Of a stretch of 64,000 nt of DNA, positions 1 through 12,828 are shown piece after piece; within the stretch, counting starts at the first letter, position 1; each line of letters begins with the position of its first letter. The stretch lies in assembly GCA_037367405.1 (NCBI GenBank), contig JAZKJV010010541.1:310001-374000 (forward strand), given 5' to 3'. The position numbers were made by a program, and so were the translations under genes. The notes under the pieces were generated by a model, which saw only the letters and a list, made by a program, of their open reading frames with translations, had not been told where the DNA came from and ran no database searches. Origin of the DNA: Ottelia alismoides. Lineage: Eukaryota; Streptophyta; Magnoliopsida; Alismatales; Hydrocharitaceae.

Positions 1-764
1 AAGTCAAATACAATATGTACAAATAATTAAAAATACAATTTATACAAAAATATAAGGAAAATACATATACACAAATAATATACATAGGTATAATATACAA
101 TAGCACCCCAAAAAGCCACATTTCACATCTTAACTCCGATTTTTGTGAAACTACTTTCATTTTAAAGATTGTTTAATTCTGAGTACAGTAAAAGTGAGTT
201 TGCTTCATTTTGAATTTATATCGAGAAGATACTTATTTGACAAGTTGAGCTATGTGTACTTTTCAATCTGTTGTTATTTACAAACTTTACAATGGTTCTT
301 CATGCAATTATTTTTAATATCTACAACAGATTATTATTTACAAGTTCCAATAAGGAAACATTTGTATTTCATGTGTATTTGGTGGTAAATAAAATAGAGT
401 CAGGAATATGTTTTATATACATTGATAGATAAGTGATGAATATACACAAGTGAAGATTGATTTTCTTTATTTTTCCGAATGAAGGCCTTATCTCCCCCCT
501 ACTTTATTCATTGTCAATCAGGTTAAGTCTTGACCTTCTCTCATGTTTAGAGTCATCATGTATTTATTTCATATATACAATCTTTTATTTTCTTTATTTT
601 TCCTTTATTCTCTTTATTATTTATTTTATGTTAAAATAGTGATAAATATACAGTATTTACAAAAGAATTAGTTAGTAAAAGAGAGATTTATTGATATTTA
701 CATGTGTTTTGTAAGGGGTTTTACGATAAAATAAATGAATAAAGATGACGAAATGCAGTCATCA
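1..764 (-). mobile_element. GYP-R2: 5' part of a minus-strand Athila-like LTR, cut by window edge
   Basis: Read on the minus strand, this begins at 764 with TGATGACTGC, a variant of the TGATGAAT start of the other gypsy LTRs. It then follows their order: an AT-rich stretch, a block matching AATAAAGTAGGGGG-AGATAA (about 490-510 on the plus strand as TATCTCCCCCCTACTTTA), then a weakly conserved block like the 'GAAAGTGGTTTCAC' region of GYP-1. No ORF is credible. The element enters D-1 at 764/765 and continues leftward out of the window, so its remainder cannot be judged. The start is well supported by comparison with GYP-R (start at 24774). The family assignment rests on LTR similarity only. 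Confidence 0.72.
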
Positions 765-2730
765 GCGATCATCAAAGGGCTTCCAATTCCTCTACTCCTT
801 CCAAGCGAATTTCCAGGTAATCTCTTTCCCTTTTCCTACTACGCCTTTTCTCCCTCCTTTTCATCTTCTTCGTCTTTGTTCCATCGACGTGGCCTCCTCT
901 TCTTTCACTCTTCTCTTTGTCCACACTTTAACATTAGCTGCCCTCATCTCCTCTCGACTCACTCCGTCATCACCCATCGCACATTCCTGACCCACGCCAC
1001 ACCTTAGCCTCGCACTTCCCACACAACAGAGGCTGAGCTTCGCTCTGCCTCTCCACCTCCATAGCACGACCCAATCTTAGGATGCACCTCTACCTTTGTC
1101 ACACCACCCTGGTTTTATTGCTCGGTCGTGTGTCGGCCGAGGGATCGACGCTCGCCTCGCCATGAGGTCTGATCTTGCTGCTCCATTGTCACTCTCCATC
1201 GTCTCCTTCACCGACCGACGTATCTCGAATCGCCCTCAAGTGACATCAACTCGGGCTGCTCCACCTCTAGTCGTGTGTCGACGGAGGTTGAGACCTCTCC
1301 ACCCGACCAAGCTCAACCACTTCTTCACCATCTAGCTCCGCCTGCCCATGCGACATCCACTCCACTGCCTAACACTCTCCACTGCTTGCATCGACAGCCA
1401 CCCGCTGCTAGATCAAGGACTGACCTTGATCCAATGGCTCCGAAGGCCATGCATGCACTCAGCCTCGATCAACCAAGATATCTCTAAGCCTCAGACGCAT
1501 ACCACTTGGAGGCTCGACACTTGAGGCTCCACATGAGCATAAGCCTTAGCCCCCGACCTCAGCTCTACAAACGAGCCTCCTTAGCACGTGCCCTGCATGT
1601 ACGGGAGGGGTAAATTGCAAGGAAACCCCACTGGTACAAGATATTATGTAAACCCCCCTCCAGACGAGGCACATGCCCTGCACGTGCCAGTATGGAAATT
1701 TTTGCATGGAGGCCCCTACTGTTAAACAAAATTGTAAACAACCCTTGTCGCCCAGTAGGCACGTACACCGTATGTGCACATGGGTAAATTACAAGTCAGG
1801 CTCAAGAAGATTCATATAATGCAGATAAGTCCTCCATGGACCTTATTGAGAAGAAAATATTTATTTTTTTGCATTTTAGTCCCCATAACTTTAATTTATG
1901 ATATCATTCTCATCTGAACTCCAATTATTTATGCACAATATGTCATTTTAAAGCTCATTACATACTATATAACTTTACATGGTTTTTTAATAGATCAGGC
2001 TTTGATTTATATTGAGTATTATTTAAGGAGTAATTTGATATGTGGAGGCTAACTTTTTGATAAATTTGTATCATATTTTTCTTGATAAAGGTTTGATTTA
2101 ATTTGCAAGGACTCGGATGCATGGATTTAAATATGATTAATTCTCTTGTAATTATTGTTGTTGATCCTTGAGGAATTAATCTTTACAGGGGAATAATCGA
2201 GGAGGCATTAATTTCCCTGACATTTTATATGATTAGAATTCAATTTATTTGACGATTAAATTAAAGGGAATTATGAGGTCATCTTTTCTCAAGGATTATC
2301 ATTGATCACTTTAAATTACAGAATTCTCATTTCATTGATTAATCTTCTCGCTTTTATCTTGGATTTTATCTTGTTGAATATTTATTGAATTAACCTCTTT
2401 TGATCTGTGATTACATTCGAGTATTAGCTGATAATTTTAATTGATGATTGAAAGAAAGAAAAATCACAAATCCTAGGCTCCACTTCTTTGCATTGCATAT
2501 TTCATTTCTTTTTTTTACTTTATTATATGACATAGAGATTAATATCACATTGAGTTAATTATTTACATTAATATAAAACTATGCAACCAAAAATCATAAT
2601 TCCTTGTGTTCGATCTTGATATACTTACCAAACAAAAATTCTCCATAATATTCCAATTTTATGGTTTTTGATGAATAAATTTCTACCTCCTATACTACAT
2701 TTATCGAATATTAACAGGTGGAATCCTAAT
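765..2730 (+). mobile_element. D-1: partial LTR-like block (D family)
   Basis: This is the 3' two thirds of a D-type LTR. It has a pyrimidine- and GC-richer stretch (about 770-1600), then a block parallel to D-2: GCAGATAAG near 1820 matches the same motif near 27723, and ATGTCATTTTAAAGCTC near 1940 matches about 27840. A 'CTTGTGTTCGATC' block near 2602 corresponds to 'CCTGTATCGACC' near 28530 in D-2. The right end is placed near 2730, where copia-like sequence resumes. The 5' portion is missing because GYP-R2 entered at 764/765. Several short ORFs in the GC-rich part (for example minus strand 1546-1779) have no protein-like features and are treated as chance. The exact right end is uncertain by about 10 bases. 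Confidence 0.6.
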
Positions 2731-3540
2731 TCATCACTCTACTCAAGTCTTTCATGATGCATCATATTATTCTTATTGTATGAATAGGATGAAGAAGGTA
2801 TAAATGTTGAAATACTCTTATTTTGAAGTCCCTTGAGGACATGTTCAATTTAAGAGATCCTTTATCTTAAGCAATGGTTGTTTAAGTGTTAAGGAAGCAA
2901 ATGTAAGGACGAGAGTCAAAGCATTGACTGTAATTCTATGACTTTCATATATATAACATCCAAAGAGTTGGATGAATGGCAATACTGAAGCAAGCTGGTG
3001 TATTGATAGTATGACTATCTAGACTATCTAAGATCCTTACAGAAGGAACCCAGATAGTGCATCGAGATATTATACATCTACATATCATCATTGAAATTGA
3101 CATACTTATTAGATAAGATTAAAAGTTTGAGAATTGCACCTCTTTCTAATAGCACTTGCAATTGGTTGCATATGTTTTAAAAGAGTAGAAAAATTTATTT
3201 TACGGTTTAATAGTCGTCCACATGGGAGTCGATGCAAGTGTTGCAACAATCTCTATGAGATAAAAAAATCACATATTTTCAGAGGGAGAGCCATCAGTCC
3301 TAGGGAATGTCTCTATGACCTAGATATTAGAATGCATTCATTGTTTGTTTCTAAAATTGTTAGAAATGGATATACATTCTAGAATAGACCAATCATAAAG
3401 AGTTATGATGGATATATTGCATATAGTAATCTAACATCTAGAGGACTCCACTAAATTAGAATATTAATGAATGGTTCATTAACATTTCTAATACTGAAAA
3501 TTTAAATCCTAAAAGACTAATAGGAGGATGAAGATCATTT
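2731..3540 (+). pseudogene. COP-2 gag C-terminus and protease remnant
   Basis: This aligns by eye with COP-1 at 33390-34190. Shared blocks include 'AAGAGATCCTTTATCTTAAGC' (about 2850) and the run from 'GACTATCTAG' through the 'ATTGAAATTGAC' block (about 3010-3100). The frame at 3134-3382 covers the protease-downstream region found in COP-0 at about 25153 (a 'CLYDLDIR...NGY' pattern equivalent to COP-0 'CLYVLYVRRN'). No zinc knuckle and no DSGA protease motif survive. The region is clearly non-functional; the identification rests on position and homology to the better copies in this window. Confidence 0.6.
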
Positions 3541-4640
3541 GACAATGATCTGGCATCATGCCTTGGACATATGTCTATTGATGAGATCAATAGACTAGTA
3601 TGTGAAGGAACTATTGATGATCTAAAAGTTCAAATCTTACAACTTGTGAATATTGTATTCAAAGTTAAAATGTCTGATGCACCCTTCTCTAGGAATGGTG
3701 CAAGATGCTGAGGTATTCAAGACCTCATACATATTGATGTATGTGGACCCTCTACACCATAATTAACAATAATGATATGCTATATCCATTAATGATTATT
3801 CATGGTACGAGATTTATTCTTTTACCCATTATAAAATTTTAAAATGGTCAAATATTTCATAATTTAGGTTGAGAACTAAAGTTAGAAGGAAGATGAAAAG
3901 AATTTAATCTAACCTATATAACCAACACCTATTAGATGTATTCAAGGAATACCTTATAGAGAGAGGAATATTGTTCATAACTCACTCCTCTCAATACCTC
4001 TCAGCTCAATGAAGTTATAAAGAGATGCAATTGGATAATGTTGGACATGATCTAATCAATGATGACACTTCGCATAATTACCTCTTAGTTTCTAGGTATA
4101 TATATATATATATAGTAGAGACTGCAATATATATCTTTAATAAGATTCCATGCAAATATGAACCCAAAACTCCTCGTGAGATATGATTTGGAACAAAGAT
4201 TAATGTCAGACACTGGAGGATTTAAGGGTTTCTTGGTCCGTGCTATAACATAGATGCATGTAAGCTGGAATCTAGCACCTGAGAGTGTTGCTTCATTATG
4301 AAAATAAAGGACGGTATTCAATACCTACTTTGTGACCTTGAGATTCTTAAAAGATTTCATATCTAAGGATATGATTCTAAGAGGATGACTTTGCTTATGA
4401 ATCAAGATAAGAATGAAGTAAATGGACTCACTGAATCCTAAGAGGATAGTGAGACTACTAGAATAAGAAGCTAAAATTACAATTAAAGAGGAAACACTCA
4501 TACCTCTTCAAATATGTGTGGTGAGACCATCAAGAGGGTATTGATTCCATGTGTCAGAGAAATCTGATCATATGAAGAAGCTTCTGCAGATTATGACAGG
4601 GAAAGATGGTTGTTAAACAATAAAGCCTAAAGTAGACTTC
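3541..4640 (+). pseudogene. COP-2 GAG-pre-integrase and integrase remnant
   Basis: A frame at about 3545-3700 reads 'LGHMSIDEINRLVCEG', the conserved core of the copia GAG-pre-integrase domain. At about 3721-3750 'LIHIDVCGP' is the start of the integrase core; the Asp of HIDV would be the first catalytic acidic residue. Downstream, the segment with a (TA)9 run at 4097-4114 and the stretch to about 4330 match the integrase C-terminal region (PYE..GTKP..RHLR-type), broken by stops. In the living family this enzyme processes cDNA ends and joins them to host DNA; here it is a fossil. Confidence 0.7.
4097..4114 (+). repeat. (TA)9 microsatellite
   Basis: A pure TA run within the decayed COP-2 integrase region; the equivalent COP-1 site (about 34745) has only a short TATATAT, so it expanded after divergence. 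Confidence 0.9.
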
Positions 4641-6003
4641 ACACACAAGTGTTGTGTATGGAACCTCGAGGATCCACCTATAGGGGTCAAACCCATTGGG
4701 TGTAAATGTATCTTCATGAGAAAGAGGGAACCTGATGAGAGGGTACAGACAGTCAAATCACGGCTCGTAGCCAAGAGCTACACACAGAAAGAAGACATCG
4801 CATATTATGAGACTTACTTTCTAGTAACCATGCTTAAACCCGTTAGAATATTGCTAACAATAGCTACATTACTTGGCTATGACATATGCTAGATGGAAGT
4901 CAAGATTGCATTTCTCTATGAATACCTCAACGAGGATATTTATATGAAGTATCCCCATTTCTTCATTATTAAAGAATACGAAGTGTGCAAGCTAAGGAAC
5001 TCCATCTATGCACTCAAATAAGCTTTCTTTAGCTGGAGCATCTGATTTGATGAAATTATAAAGGTTATGATTTCAAAAAGGATTTCGATGAACCATGTTA
5101 AGCTTAGTTGGATTGCCATTTTATTCATCATGCTAAATGTAGATAAATTACTTATCATTTGGAATGATATAAGGGCGATAATAAGTGTTTTATGATTTGG
5201 TTGTTCTATACTCTTGAGATATGATCTCAAGGATGCCTCTTATGTCTTAGTTCTGAAGTTGTTTAAAAGTAAAGAGAATAGGACATTGGGACCAATGCAT
5301 TAGTAGTACACCTAAGACATATTACATTTTTAGGAAAACTCCAAGGAAAGCTTCTTTCCCTTAAGACATGGTACTAACCTATCTAAAGGGATAGCACCTC
5401 AAAGTGTTGAGGATGTGAATACAAAAGCTACATGCCCTAGTGCATCAACTATGGGAAGCTCTGTGTATGCTAGAGGTGTACAAAAGGCCAGATGTCTACC
5501 ATGCAATGGGAGTAGTAAAATGTTACCAGTCCTACTATGGAGATAAAACACTAAATTTCAGTCATAATCAACATCTTAAAAGTCACAAGATTTTTTGAGA
5601 TAGTGATCTCAATGTCTTTAAGAAATTAAGAATTTACAGACAGTGATAAAAAATATCTTACATTCATATACCTTACTAGACTTAAGACTGTGTCTTAATC
5701 TAAGGAGTTAGAGATCTCCAAGCATAAGGGTATCACTGAGTGGTTATAATGATAATCAAGTTATAATGACAAAGGCAAAATAACTACAATATTGTGTATT
5801 AGTTGCATAAGATGCAACATTCACATAGGATGCAAGCACTGTTACTAGGGGATGTACAAGCACATAAAAGGACTTGACATAGTATCTCAGGAACATAGTG
5901 ACTAGTCAGCCTATAAATATATTTTTCTAAATAGCTTATGATTATCACATGAGCATGGGTTTAGAGATTAGCCCATTAATGGCTCTTTGGTCTAGTTGGA
6001 GTT
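4641..6003 (+). pseudogene. COP-2 reverse transcriptase-RNase H remnant
   Basis: Recognisable segments are 'SRLVAKSYTQKEDI' at about 4757, 'RILLTIATLL' near 4850 and 'YEVCKLRNSIYALK' just after 4977, all conserved copia RT blocks. The catalytic Y-x-D-D box is lost: the equivalent bases (5136-5150) read N-V-D-K-L, so the second Asp is Lys. RT C-terminus and RNase H similarity continues to about 5980 with many stops. A short purine stretch ('TAGTTGGAGTT', about 5993-6003) precedes the LTR and is the decayed polypurine tract. Confidence 0.78.
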
Positions 6004-7978
6004 TGGTGGACATGTGAGACCACGACGAGCCATTATGCAATAAATGTTATTTCAATTCACTCCTTAATATGAAATGAAATATAACTAATTTTCATAATAC
6101 GTCGCTTAGTACAATTAGGGTTATGTACCATGGCCATCTTAATAATCATGCAGTTGTTGATTGAAATGTTGAATCATAGAGGATGGTTCTTGGATGATAT
6201 CTTATGAGTTAGATTGAGGACTTACCAAACACCATCAAGTGGTTGTTAAGAAATGATCTCCAACCTGAGAAGGAGATTGCAATCCCTCTCTAAAGGCTGA
6301 TATCTGACCAACCTCTTGATGTAGGCCCTCTGCATAGGAATAAATATTCGAAGGTTTTACATAAGTTAGGGTCATAGAGTTTCTTTCATGTGATTGAGAT
6401 AATAAAGACATATGTCGTATATTGTCACGCGCACCCTCTGACCGAAGATAGAGGTGTTACTATATGTCTGATATGGACATTTGGAGATTAATAGATTGAT
6501 GACCTATTCAAGATCTATACACCGGCAAGCTGGTGTGCATACAAGGGCATATGAGTGATTTGATCTCTCAAAGGAATCATACAGATTCATTACTGAATCG
6601 TAAGACATGAGATCACTCATGAGATATTGGTATCAATTTCGTGCAAGGTCATCTTGCTTTAGAAGCTTGACTGAATTTGTAGGTATGATATATGATTTTG
6701 GAAAGTATGTGATTGATACTTAGGTATGATTTATGCTTTTGAAAAGTATATGATCAATACCAACTCCCAATAATAAAATGAAAAACTTAATGATAAGAAC
6801 TCTGAGGAATGATGGACTAAAAGTGATATAAAACTTTGGGTTTATTTTATCTCTTCCAGTATGCTGGATGTACGGGTATTAGGAATACTCAAGGGTTATG
6901 TATCATAAACGATTGTATAACCATGATGCTTCCATTCCGATGGAGTGATGAAACAAGTTTCGATTTTAGTGATTCATCTCTATAGATACGCAATCTAATC
7001 TCAGTCCAAATGTTGGACATTGATCTGAATACGATTTAGATACAATGAGAATATTAGATTTAAGGTTTTGACTTAATCAAATATCTATGAGAGGTCCCCG
7101 ATATCTGGATTTGAGATATGATCTCAGCATCCAAGTCATTATACATGGAACGTACAATCACCCTGTCCTTATCTCTAAGTATCCGTGGAGAAAGCGCATT
7201 ATTCTTGAAAGAGTTCAAGAATAAGTTCATTGTTGAATAATACATACGAGCATTGAGAAATTGATAAATAAATGTGATTTAATTATCTTGAATAATATGA
7301 ATATGATTTATATTATTTAGATAAATGATAATTAAGATCCACGATAATTAAATATGATTTAATTATCAAGGATATTAATAATGTGGATATTACTATTCAC
7401 ATTAAGTATATATATTATAAATATCATTTATAATATATTAAAGAGAATTAATTGTAAATAGTATTTACGAATTAAACGTTGATGTGAATTGAGATCACAT
7501 TGAACAATTAATTAAAAATACAATTTACATTTTTGGGATATGTGAATATGATTCACTTTCTTTCAATGTCATGACTGAAATTGTCACAAGATAATTTAGA
7601 ATTATTTTTGTGAATAAATCTGCATAAAACTTTGTTGCAAATAACAAAGGATTGTGTGAGATATAATATCTCACATGATTGATAGAAGGAAGACACCTTC
7701 CATAATTGGAGGGTGGATGACCACCCTTGACTCCTAATATCAAGAAGGCCATCCACTTTATTATTGGAAGGTGGCTCACCTCCTTACTAATCCTTCTATG
7801 TATATTGATTGAATTGAATTAAATGATATTAATGACAAAATATATTTAATTTTATTTAAAATAATTGTTGTTGTAAATTTATGCAACAAAATAATAGCCA
7901 TTGTTTAAAAGCACAAAACAATCTCAACCATTGGTTTTGTGAAGTACATGGATTGTTATTCACAGACATCCAAATTAG

Positions 7979-7986
7979 TATAAAAG
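7979..7986 (+). promoter_or_regulatory. TATA-like box of COP-2 LTR
   Basis: TATAAAAG lies at the same relative place in the LTR as the COP-1 sites at 30584 and 38593, a short way upstream of a CT-rich stretch. This is the canonical plant TATA form. Conservation in three LTRs that have otherwise diverged supports a U3 core promoter; transcription is inferred, not shown. Confidence 0.55.
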
Positions 7987-8065
7987 AAAGGGCAACCCTA
8001 GCTCTTATTTTACACAACACAATTGCAAGAGAACTCTCTCTCTTATTCTCATCATACAACAACTC

Positions 8066-8082
8066 CTCTCTCTCTCTCTCTC
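8066..8082 (+). repeat. (CT)n microsatellite in COP-2 leader
   Basis: An almost pure CT run within the LTR leader downstream of the TATA-like box. COP-1 has the equivalent at 38652-38671 in its 3' LTR and a shorter, interrupted version in its 5' LTR. Confidence 0.9.
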
Positions 8083-8573
8083 AAGAGTGTCCATCCACCT
8101 CTTGACCTAGAGAGCATCGCTGTCGTTGCTATGCCATTGTGTTGCCGCATCTACTGCTCATGTATCTTCATCTTCTTCGGTGCCACTCACTCGTGAAGAA
8201 GACGTTGGATTTCATGAGATTTAATCAGGAGAATTATTGCTCAGATATTCAACTTGGATTGCGAGAAGCACGTGTTTCATCCATGCGCTCACAATCATGT
8301 CTACCATTGGATCAAACTTGAGATAGAAGGTCTCTTAATTTATAGACAATGATCACAACCACGCTTCAAGATGTATTCCTATATCTTCTTCGGGGTCTTG
8401 ATGAAATAATTCGATAAGTGTTCTAGAATCATGTTGTTTCATTTCTATAAAAAAATTTCTATTTCCGTTGCCTCAAGCAACTGATATGATTAGTCTCTCT
8501 TTATCGCATATGATGGGATCTTCATGCTTTCGTGATGCACTAAGGCATAAACCCTAGCGTTTAATGTGTACCT

Positions 8574-9341
8574 CACACTTGCACTCTAAATGCATTTAAT
8601 CCACGCATAAAATTTAAATAATCTATATGCAAATGCAAGCTTGAAGTCATCCTAAATTGGGAGTTGTTATTACTGTTAAGAAATGATTTTATTTAGTCTA
8701 AGTCCAAGCCTAATAGATTATAGGTACATAATATGGATTAGGATGCGTACCTAAGTGTTGAATCAAGTAATCCTATAACAAAGGGCTCAATTAGCGAAGA
8801 CCTAAACTAAGAAGAAGGTGAAAAACTCATGTCATGGAAATAGAAGTAAAATAAAGTGAAAGTAGGAAGGAATAAAGAAGAATGTGGTGAAAACACGAGA
8901 AAGCCGATAGGGTACCCCAAGTGAACAAACATTTGGTGAAATGGACACGTGAATTGTCTAAGTGTTCAGAGAGTCTAGTTATTACAAATTAATAATCAAA
9001 TCTCTCTCTCTCTTACAAAAATAAATGTAACCAATCTAATCTAATCTAGGTAAATGAAAATGGTTGTTCTTCATGGCTCTTGGTCTCCCTTTGCGGCTCT
9101 CTCCTGTCGGCTTGGCTGAATAGCAACCTCCACGCCACTCGGGTGCCTTGGACCTCCTAAGAATTCCTCCCTCTATCTATAGGCCCTCGCAGTGAAATCA
9201 AACAAATAGATTTTGAAAACATTCTTTCTGAATAAACTATAGAAAATAAGAGCTAAAAATGAAAATAAACACAAAGCATATAAAATAGACTAATGATCCC
9301 AAAAATTTACCCTAACCGTTGATCCTCGATAATGGCACCAT
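8574..9341 (-). mobile_element. GYP-R primer-site side and internal leader
   Basis: Read on the minus strand, the sequence after the primer site matches the GYP-2 leader. 'CAAATGTTTGTTCACTTGGGG' near 8930 parallels 'CCAAGTGTTTGTACACTTGGGG' at about 49760. 'TGAGCCCTTTGTTATAGG' near 8780 parallels 'TGAGCCCTTAGTTGTAGG' at about 49868. A 'TGCATTTGCATATAGAT' block near 8625 parallels about 50027. The homology stops at the COP-2 LTR end. No gag ORF is reached, because COP-2 sits where the coding part would begin. This is non-coding 5' leader of a minus-strand element. Confidence 0.75.
9322..9340 (-). other. GYP-R primer binding site (tRNA-Asp type, mutated)
   Basis: The minus strand reads TGGTGCCATTATCGAGGAT, five changes from the GYP-2 site TGGCGCCGTTGTCGGGGAG, which is complementary to the 3' end expected for plant tRNA-Asp. 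It lies one or two bases after the LTR end, as in GYP-1 and GYP-2. Confidence 0.7.
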
Positions 9342-12300
9342 TCGATAGAGTGTTTTGCACCAATCAGCTAATCGGACAAGAACAACAAGCTGTGGTGACC
9401 AGGTATCTCTGTAATCAACAATCAATCCATGATATATATAAAGCAATCAAAGTGTGTGAGTCAAAATTTAATATGACTCTTTAATAAAGTGTATAGGTGT
9501 AAGTAGAGAAGAGTGTCAAAAATAGGGAGCCAATAGGTTAGAAGTAAATGATTATTAATTATTGATGATTAATAATATTTCTAGGTTATTGTCTTTCTCA
9601 TTTTTTTGTTTTTTTAATTATTTTTATGTGTTTTTAGTATATGCAATTTTTTATGGTTTTTTAATCTTTTAGATTTTTATATGTTTTCAATTTTGTAAAA
9701 TTTTAATTTCTTTTTGGTTTATAAAATAAGATAATTAATAATATAGATATAATATATATATATATTATAGAAAATGTCCTTTTTTATAGTTTAATAGGTT
9801 AAATAAAGTCAAAATAAATAAAAGAAATTATTTTTGGAGGTTATAATAATTTTTAATGTATTTTTCTAATTCTTATAGATTTTTAAAGTAATAAATAAAC
9901 AAAATAGTGAGTATATAAAATCCACAAACTTATTTATGGATTTAAAAATAACAATAAGTTCAAAATTGATATTAAATTATTTTTAATATAAACTAGATAT
10001 AATAGAAAAGAATCCGAGACATAAAGAAATATTTTCGGAACTTTTTAGAACATTTGATACTTTTTATAATATTATTTTAGATTTAGAAGCTTTTAAGTTT
10101 TCTGTTTTGTATTTTTTAGTGCCTTTTGGATATGTGATTAAATATAGTATAACCTATCTAATATAATGCTTTTGGACTTTTTGGAAATATATTCGAAATT
10201 TTATGGATTTTTGAATGCTAAACTAGGTAAATGAGCATGCTTTCATATTTTTTAAATTGGAAAATAATTTCAATACTAAATAGAAATTATATTTGATGTA
10301 TCTATGTTCGAAGCATCTAAGGTATTTATCAAATATCTTTTTGAGAAATAGAAGGAATTAACAAAAATAAAATACATAAACAAAAATAAATAAAAAGCAC
10401 TAGGACCTATTTATAATTAATAGAAGGTTTCCATGCATTTTGGAATTAATAGAACCAATCTAAGACCAAATATGCAATACATCCAACGAACCACATGCTA
10501 TGCACATGCCTAGCATGGACTAAAGTGAAAATACACAGTTTTTTCTCGCATATAATAATCAGTCCATAAAACTTAAGGGGTACCCCATAAAAAGTTTAAA
10601 AGGTACCTTAAATGGAGCAACACATGAGGTCACCTGACGGGGACTTAAATGCATATATATAAAAACTCACGGGTCCATGTGTAAAATATTCTCAACTTAT
10701 TACACAATTGATGAAAGTTTAAGTACTCAATAAATAAACTAGAGAAGCAGTGGGGATGTCTTGCAAAATACCTCTTGATGTCCGCTGATCAACGGTCTAT
10801 CATGCTTCACTTAAACGACGAGTGATCGAGATTAGATACCATTTTGCGTAAATCTTATAGTGGAGATCAAATTAGGCATGGATCGACGGTTGAGGCTGCA
10901 TAACCCCTCGCCTTGAATAAATGGTTGAGATTAGAACAGGACCCTAGGTTGGATCATATGGTGGAAGCTTTGCGCGAAGACCATGGAAGAATGGATCTCC
11001 TCCCTCCAATGATATCTCAATCCTCAGGCCACCTCCTGAGCTCAAAAGTGGCTCAAAACATTCCAGCAGGTCTTCCACGTCTGATGGAGGTGCTAAGTGC
11101 ATTTGGGACTCACTATTCAAAGCCTGGAGGTCCAGAATGGTTAGGGAGCCTAGTGATTGGTCTCCTGGATTGAAATCATCACCAAGGTGTTCTTGAAGCT
11201 CGATACCTACATAGGAAGACTCAAGGCTCAAGGGTGAAGCTCGTAGACCCATTTGTTATGCAAAAAAGGGGAAATGAATGTGGTAGAGACCTCATCGAGC
11301 TGCAGAAGATGGAGGTCTATCACCTTGATCTGTGCAAGATCGGAGGTCTGATGGTATGGGGAGATGGAGAATGCACACGAGAAAATCATGGAGTGTTCAT
11401 GCAAGTCCAAATAAGTCGAATCACAAGGAACAGAGGCCATAGCCTAGATCTATGATGAATATTTTTTTGGATTTTTATGAGATCTAAAAGAAATGATTGG
11501 AAACTAACTGTAGATCTACGCTAAGGAACTAAAAATGAAACTAAAACACTAAGTATAAGAGATTCAACTAGTCGAAATGACATGGGAAGCTAAGACCAAC
11601 AGAGAAGCTTTGATGATGGTTGAATCGACTCCGACTGACCTTCTCCTCGTTTTAAATCGGGGGGTACACCTCCTGTCACTAGAGCATGCACACCAAGATA
11701 GATCGAAGGGGTTACGTCATCATGCAAGGGGATTAAGGTTCACTAAGGTTGATGAGAAGAATATATAAAGAACAACCGATCGTCTTTGACTTAGAGTTTT
11801 TACAAAAATCGATGGAGAAAAATTTCATTGTATCGCTCGACATGGATCATGGTCTAACTACTAACAATTCTCACGAAGGAATCACGGTGAAATGAGACTT
11901 GGATTTACATGAAAAAATTGGAGGAGGCATCGGACTGGTCTGAAGGGGAAACTTGATAGGGAAGGGAGGTTTGACATGGAGTCAAACCTTCCCGCGCTCT
12001 GATTGGTCGACATCCCCCACTAAGAGATAAAATAGCACAAAAATAGAAATACTGGGAAAATTATATAGAAAATGAGTTTTTAGAAAAAAACACAAAACAT
12101 AAAAATGTTTTTTTATTATACAATTTTACTGATTTTTATTTACTTTTACAAACTTTTTTACTAGGCACTATTATTTATGTACTTAGTTTATAGGTATTTA
12201 TAACTATATTAATGAGTATTGTATTTTTAATTTTTAATTTTATTATATAATATCATATTTAAATAATTTATATATTTACAAACTTATTTAATTGGTATAT

Positions 12301-12828
12301 ACTTATTTTTATGGTATTTTTATGGTTTTATTTATATGTACATATAAATACATTTGTTTACAACATAAGTATATTATACATGTATATTTTGGGTTTATTT
12401 TTTTTGATATTTTTGAGTGATTTTAATTCTATTGAATATTTTAGATATGTTTTATAATTTGTAAAATTATTTAAAAATATGAAGAGATTAAAATAAAAAG
12501 ATTAAATAAATTTTCTTTATATACAGATGTAAAAGTACCATAGTACCTCAATTAGCGGGCTTTAGTATCTTGACTCCAATTATGATTAAACACCTTCATT
12601 TTATATATATTTCAATTTGAAAAACAAACGGTATTGATAAATGAAGTTTTATTTGAGAGAATTTTTCAACTAAGTGTATTGAGTGACATATGCATGATAC
12701 TTTTGCCAATAGTTTTATTATATTCTATACAATATTATCTTCATGATTGGTGTTGAATACATTATTATCTGAGGTGGGTATTGTGATGAATAAAATGCTA
12801 TAAAATTGGGCTATTTACATAATATATT
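9342..12828 (-). repeat. GYP-R 5' LTR, main piece
   Basis: This minus-strand LTR runs from 24774 (start) and, after the GYP-1 interruption, from 12828 down to 9342. Matching landmarks are a 'TAATTGGAGTCAAGAT' block near 12570 (GYP-1: 'AATTTGGAGTTCAAGAT'), a GC-richer leader at about 10740-12040 and an end block with 'ACACCTATACACTT' near 9495 (GYP-2: 'GCACCTATACACATC'). ORFs in the leader, such as minus strand 10944-11252 or plus strand 10913-11173, overlap on both strands, show no domain and are not credited. LTR length without GYP-1 is about 3.8 kb. Confidence 0.75.

Larger units (their letters stand above)
2731..8573 (+). mobile_element. COP-2: Ty1/copia element, degenerate, 5' end outside window
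   Basis: Copia internal sequence (2731-6003) is followed by a 3' LTR (6004-8573). Domain order on the plus strand is protease remnant, GAG-pre-integrase, integrase, RT, RNase H, which is the Ty1/copia order (integrase before RT). D-1 replaces the sequence upstream of 2731, so the 5' LTR and most of gag lie to the left of the window if they exist. Its right end abuts the GYP-R internal leader, which fits insertion of COP-2 into GYP-R. This is the most decayed of the four copia copies: the RT catalytic site is altered and no frame stays open for more than about 80 codons. Confidence 0.8.
6004..8573 (+). repeat. COP-2 3' LTR (2.57 kb)
   Basis: It begins TGGTGGACATG, against TGTTGGACATG in COP-1, and ends '...ACCCTAGCGTTTA', against 'ACCATATCCTTTA' in COP-1. 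The colinear blocks of COP-1 are all present: the 'ATGTACCATGGCCATCTTAAT' block near 6123, AT-rich dyad motifs at 7270-7500, the TATA-like site at 7979, a CT-rich leader and a GC-richer stretch at about 8090-8330. An LTR of about 2.6 kb is long for a copia element. Terminal bases TG...TA suggest one mutation from TG...CA; the COP-3 LTR keeps CA at the same place. Confidence 0.82.

Noticed and set aside
7270..7600. Repeated dyads considered as a CRISPR-like array
   Set aside because: Spacing and repeat sequence are irregular, the sequence is a copia U3 region, and the genome is a plant.
10913..11252. Overlapping ORFs on both strands (86 and 102 codons)
   Set aside because: They are in the GC-richer leader of the GYP-R LTR; simultaneous openness on both strands there is a composition effect.
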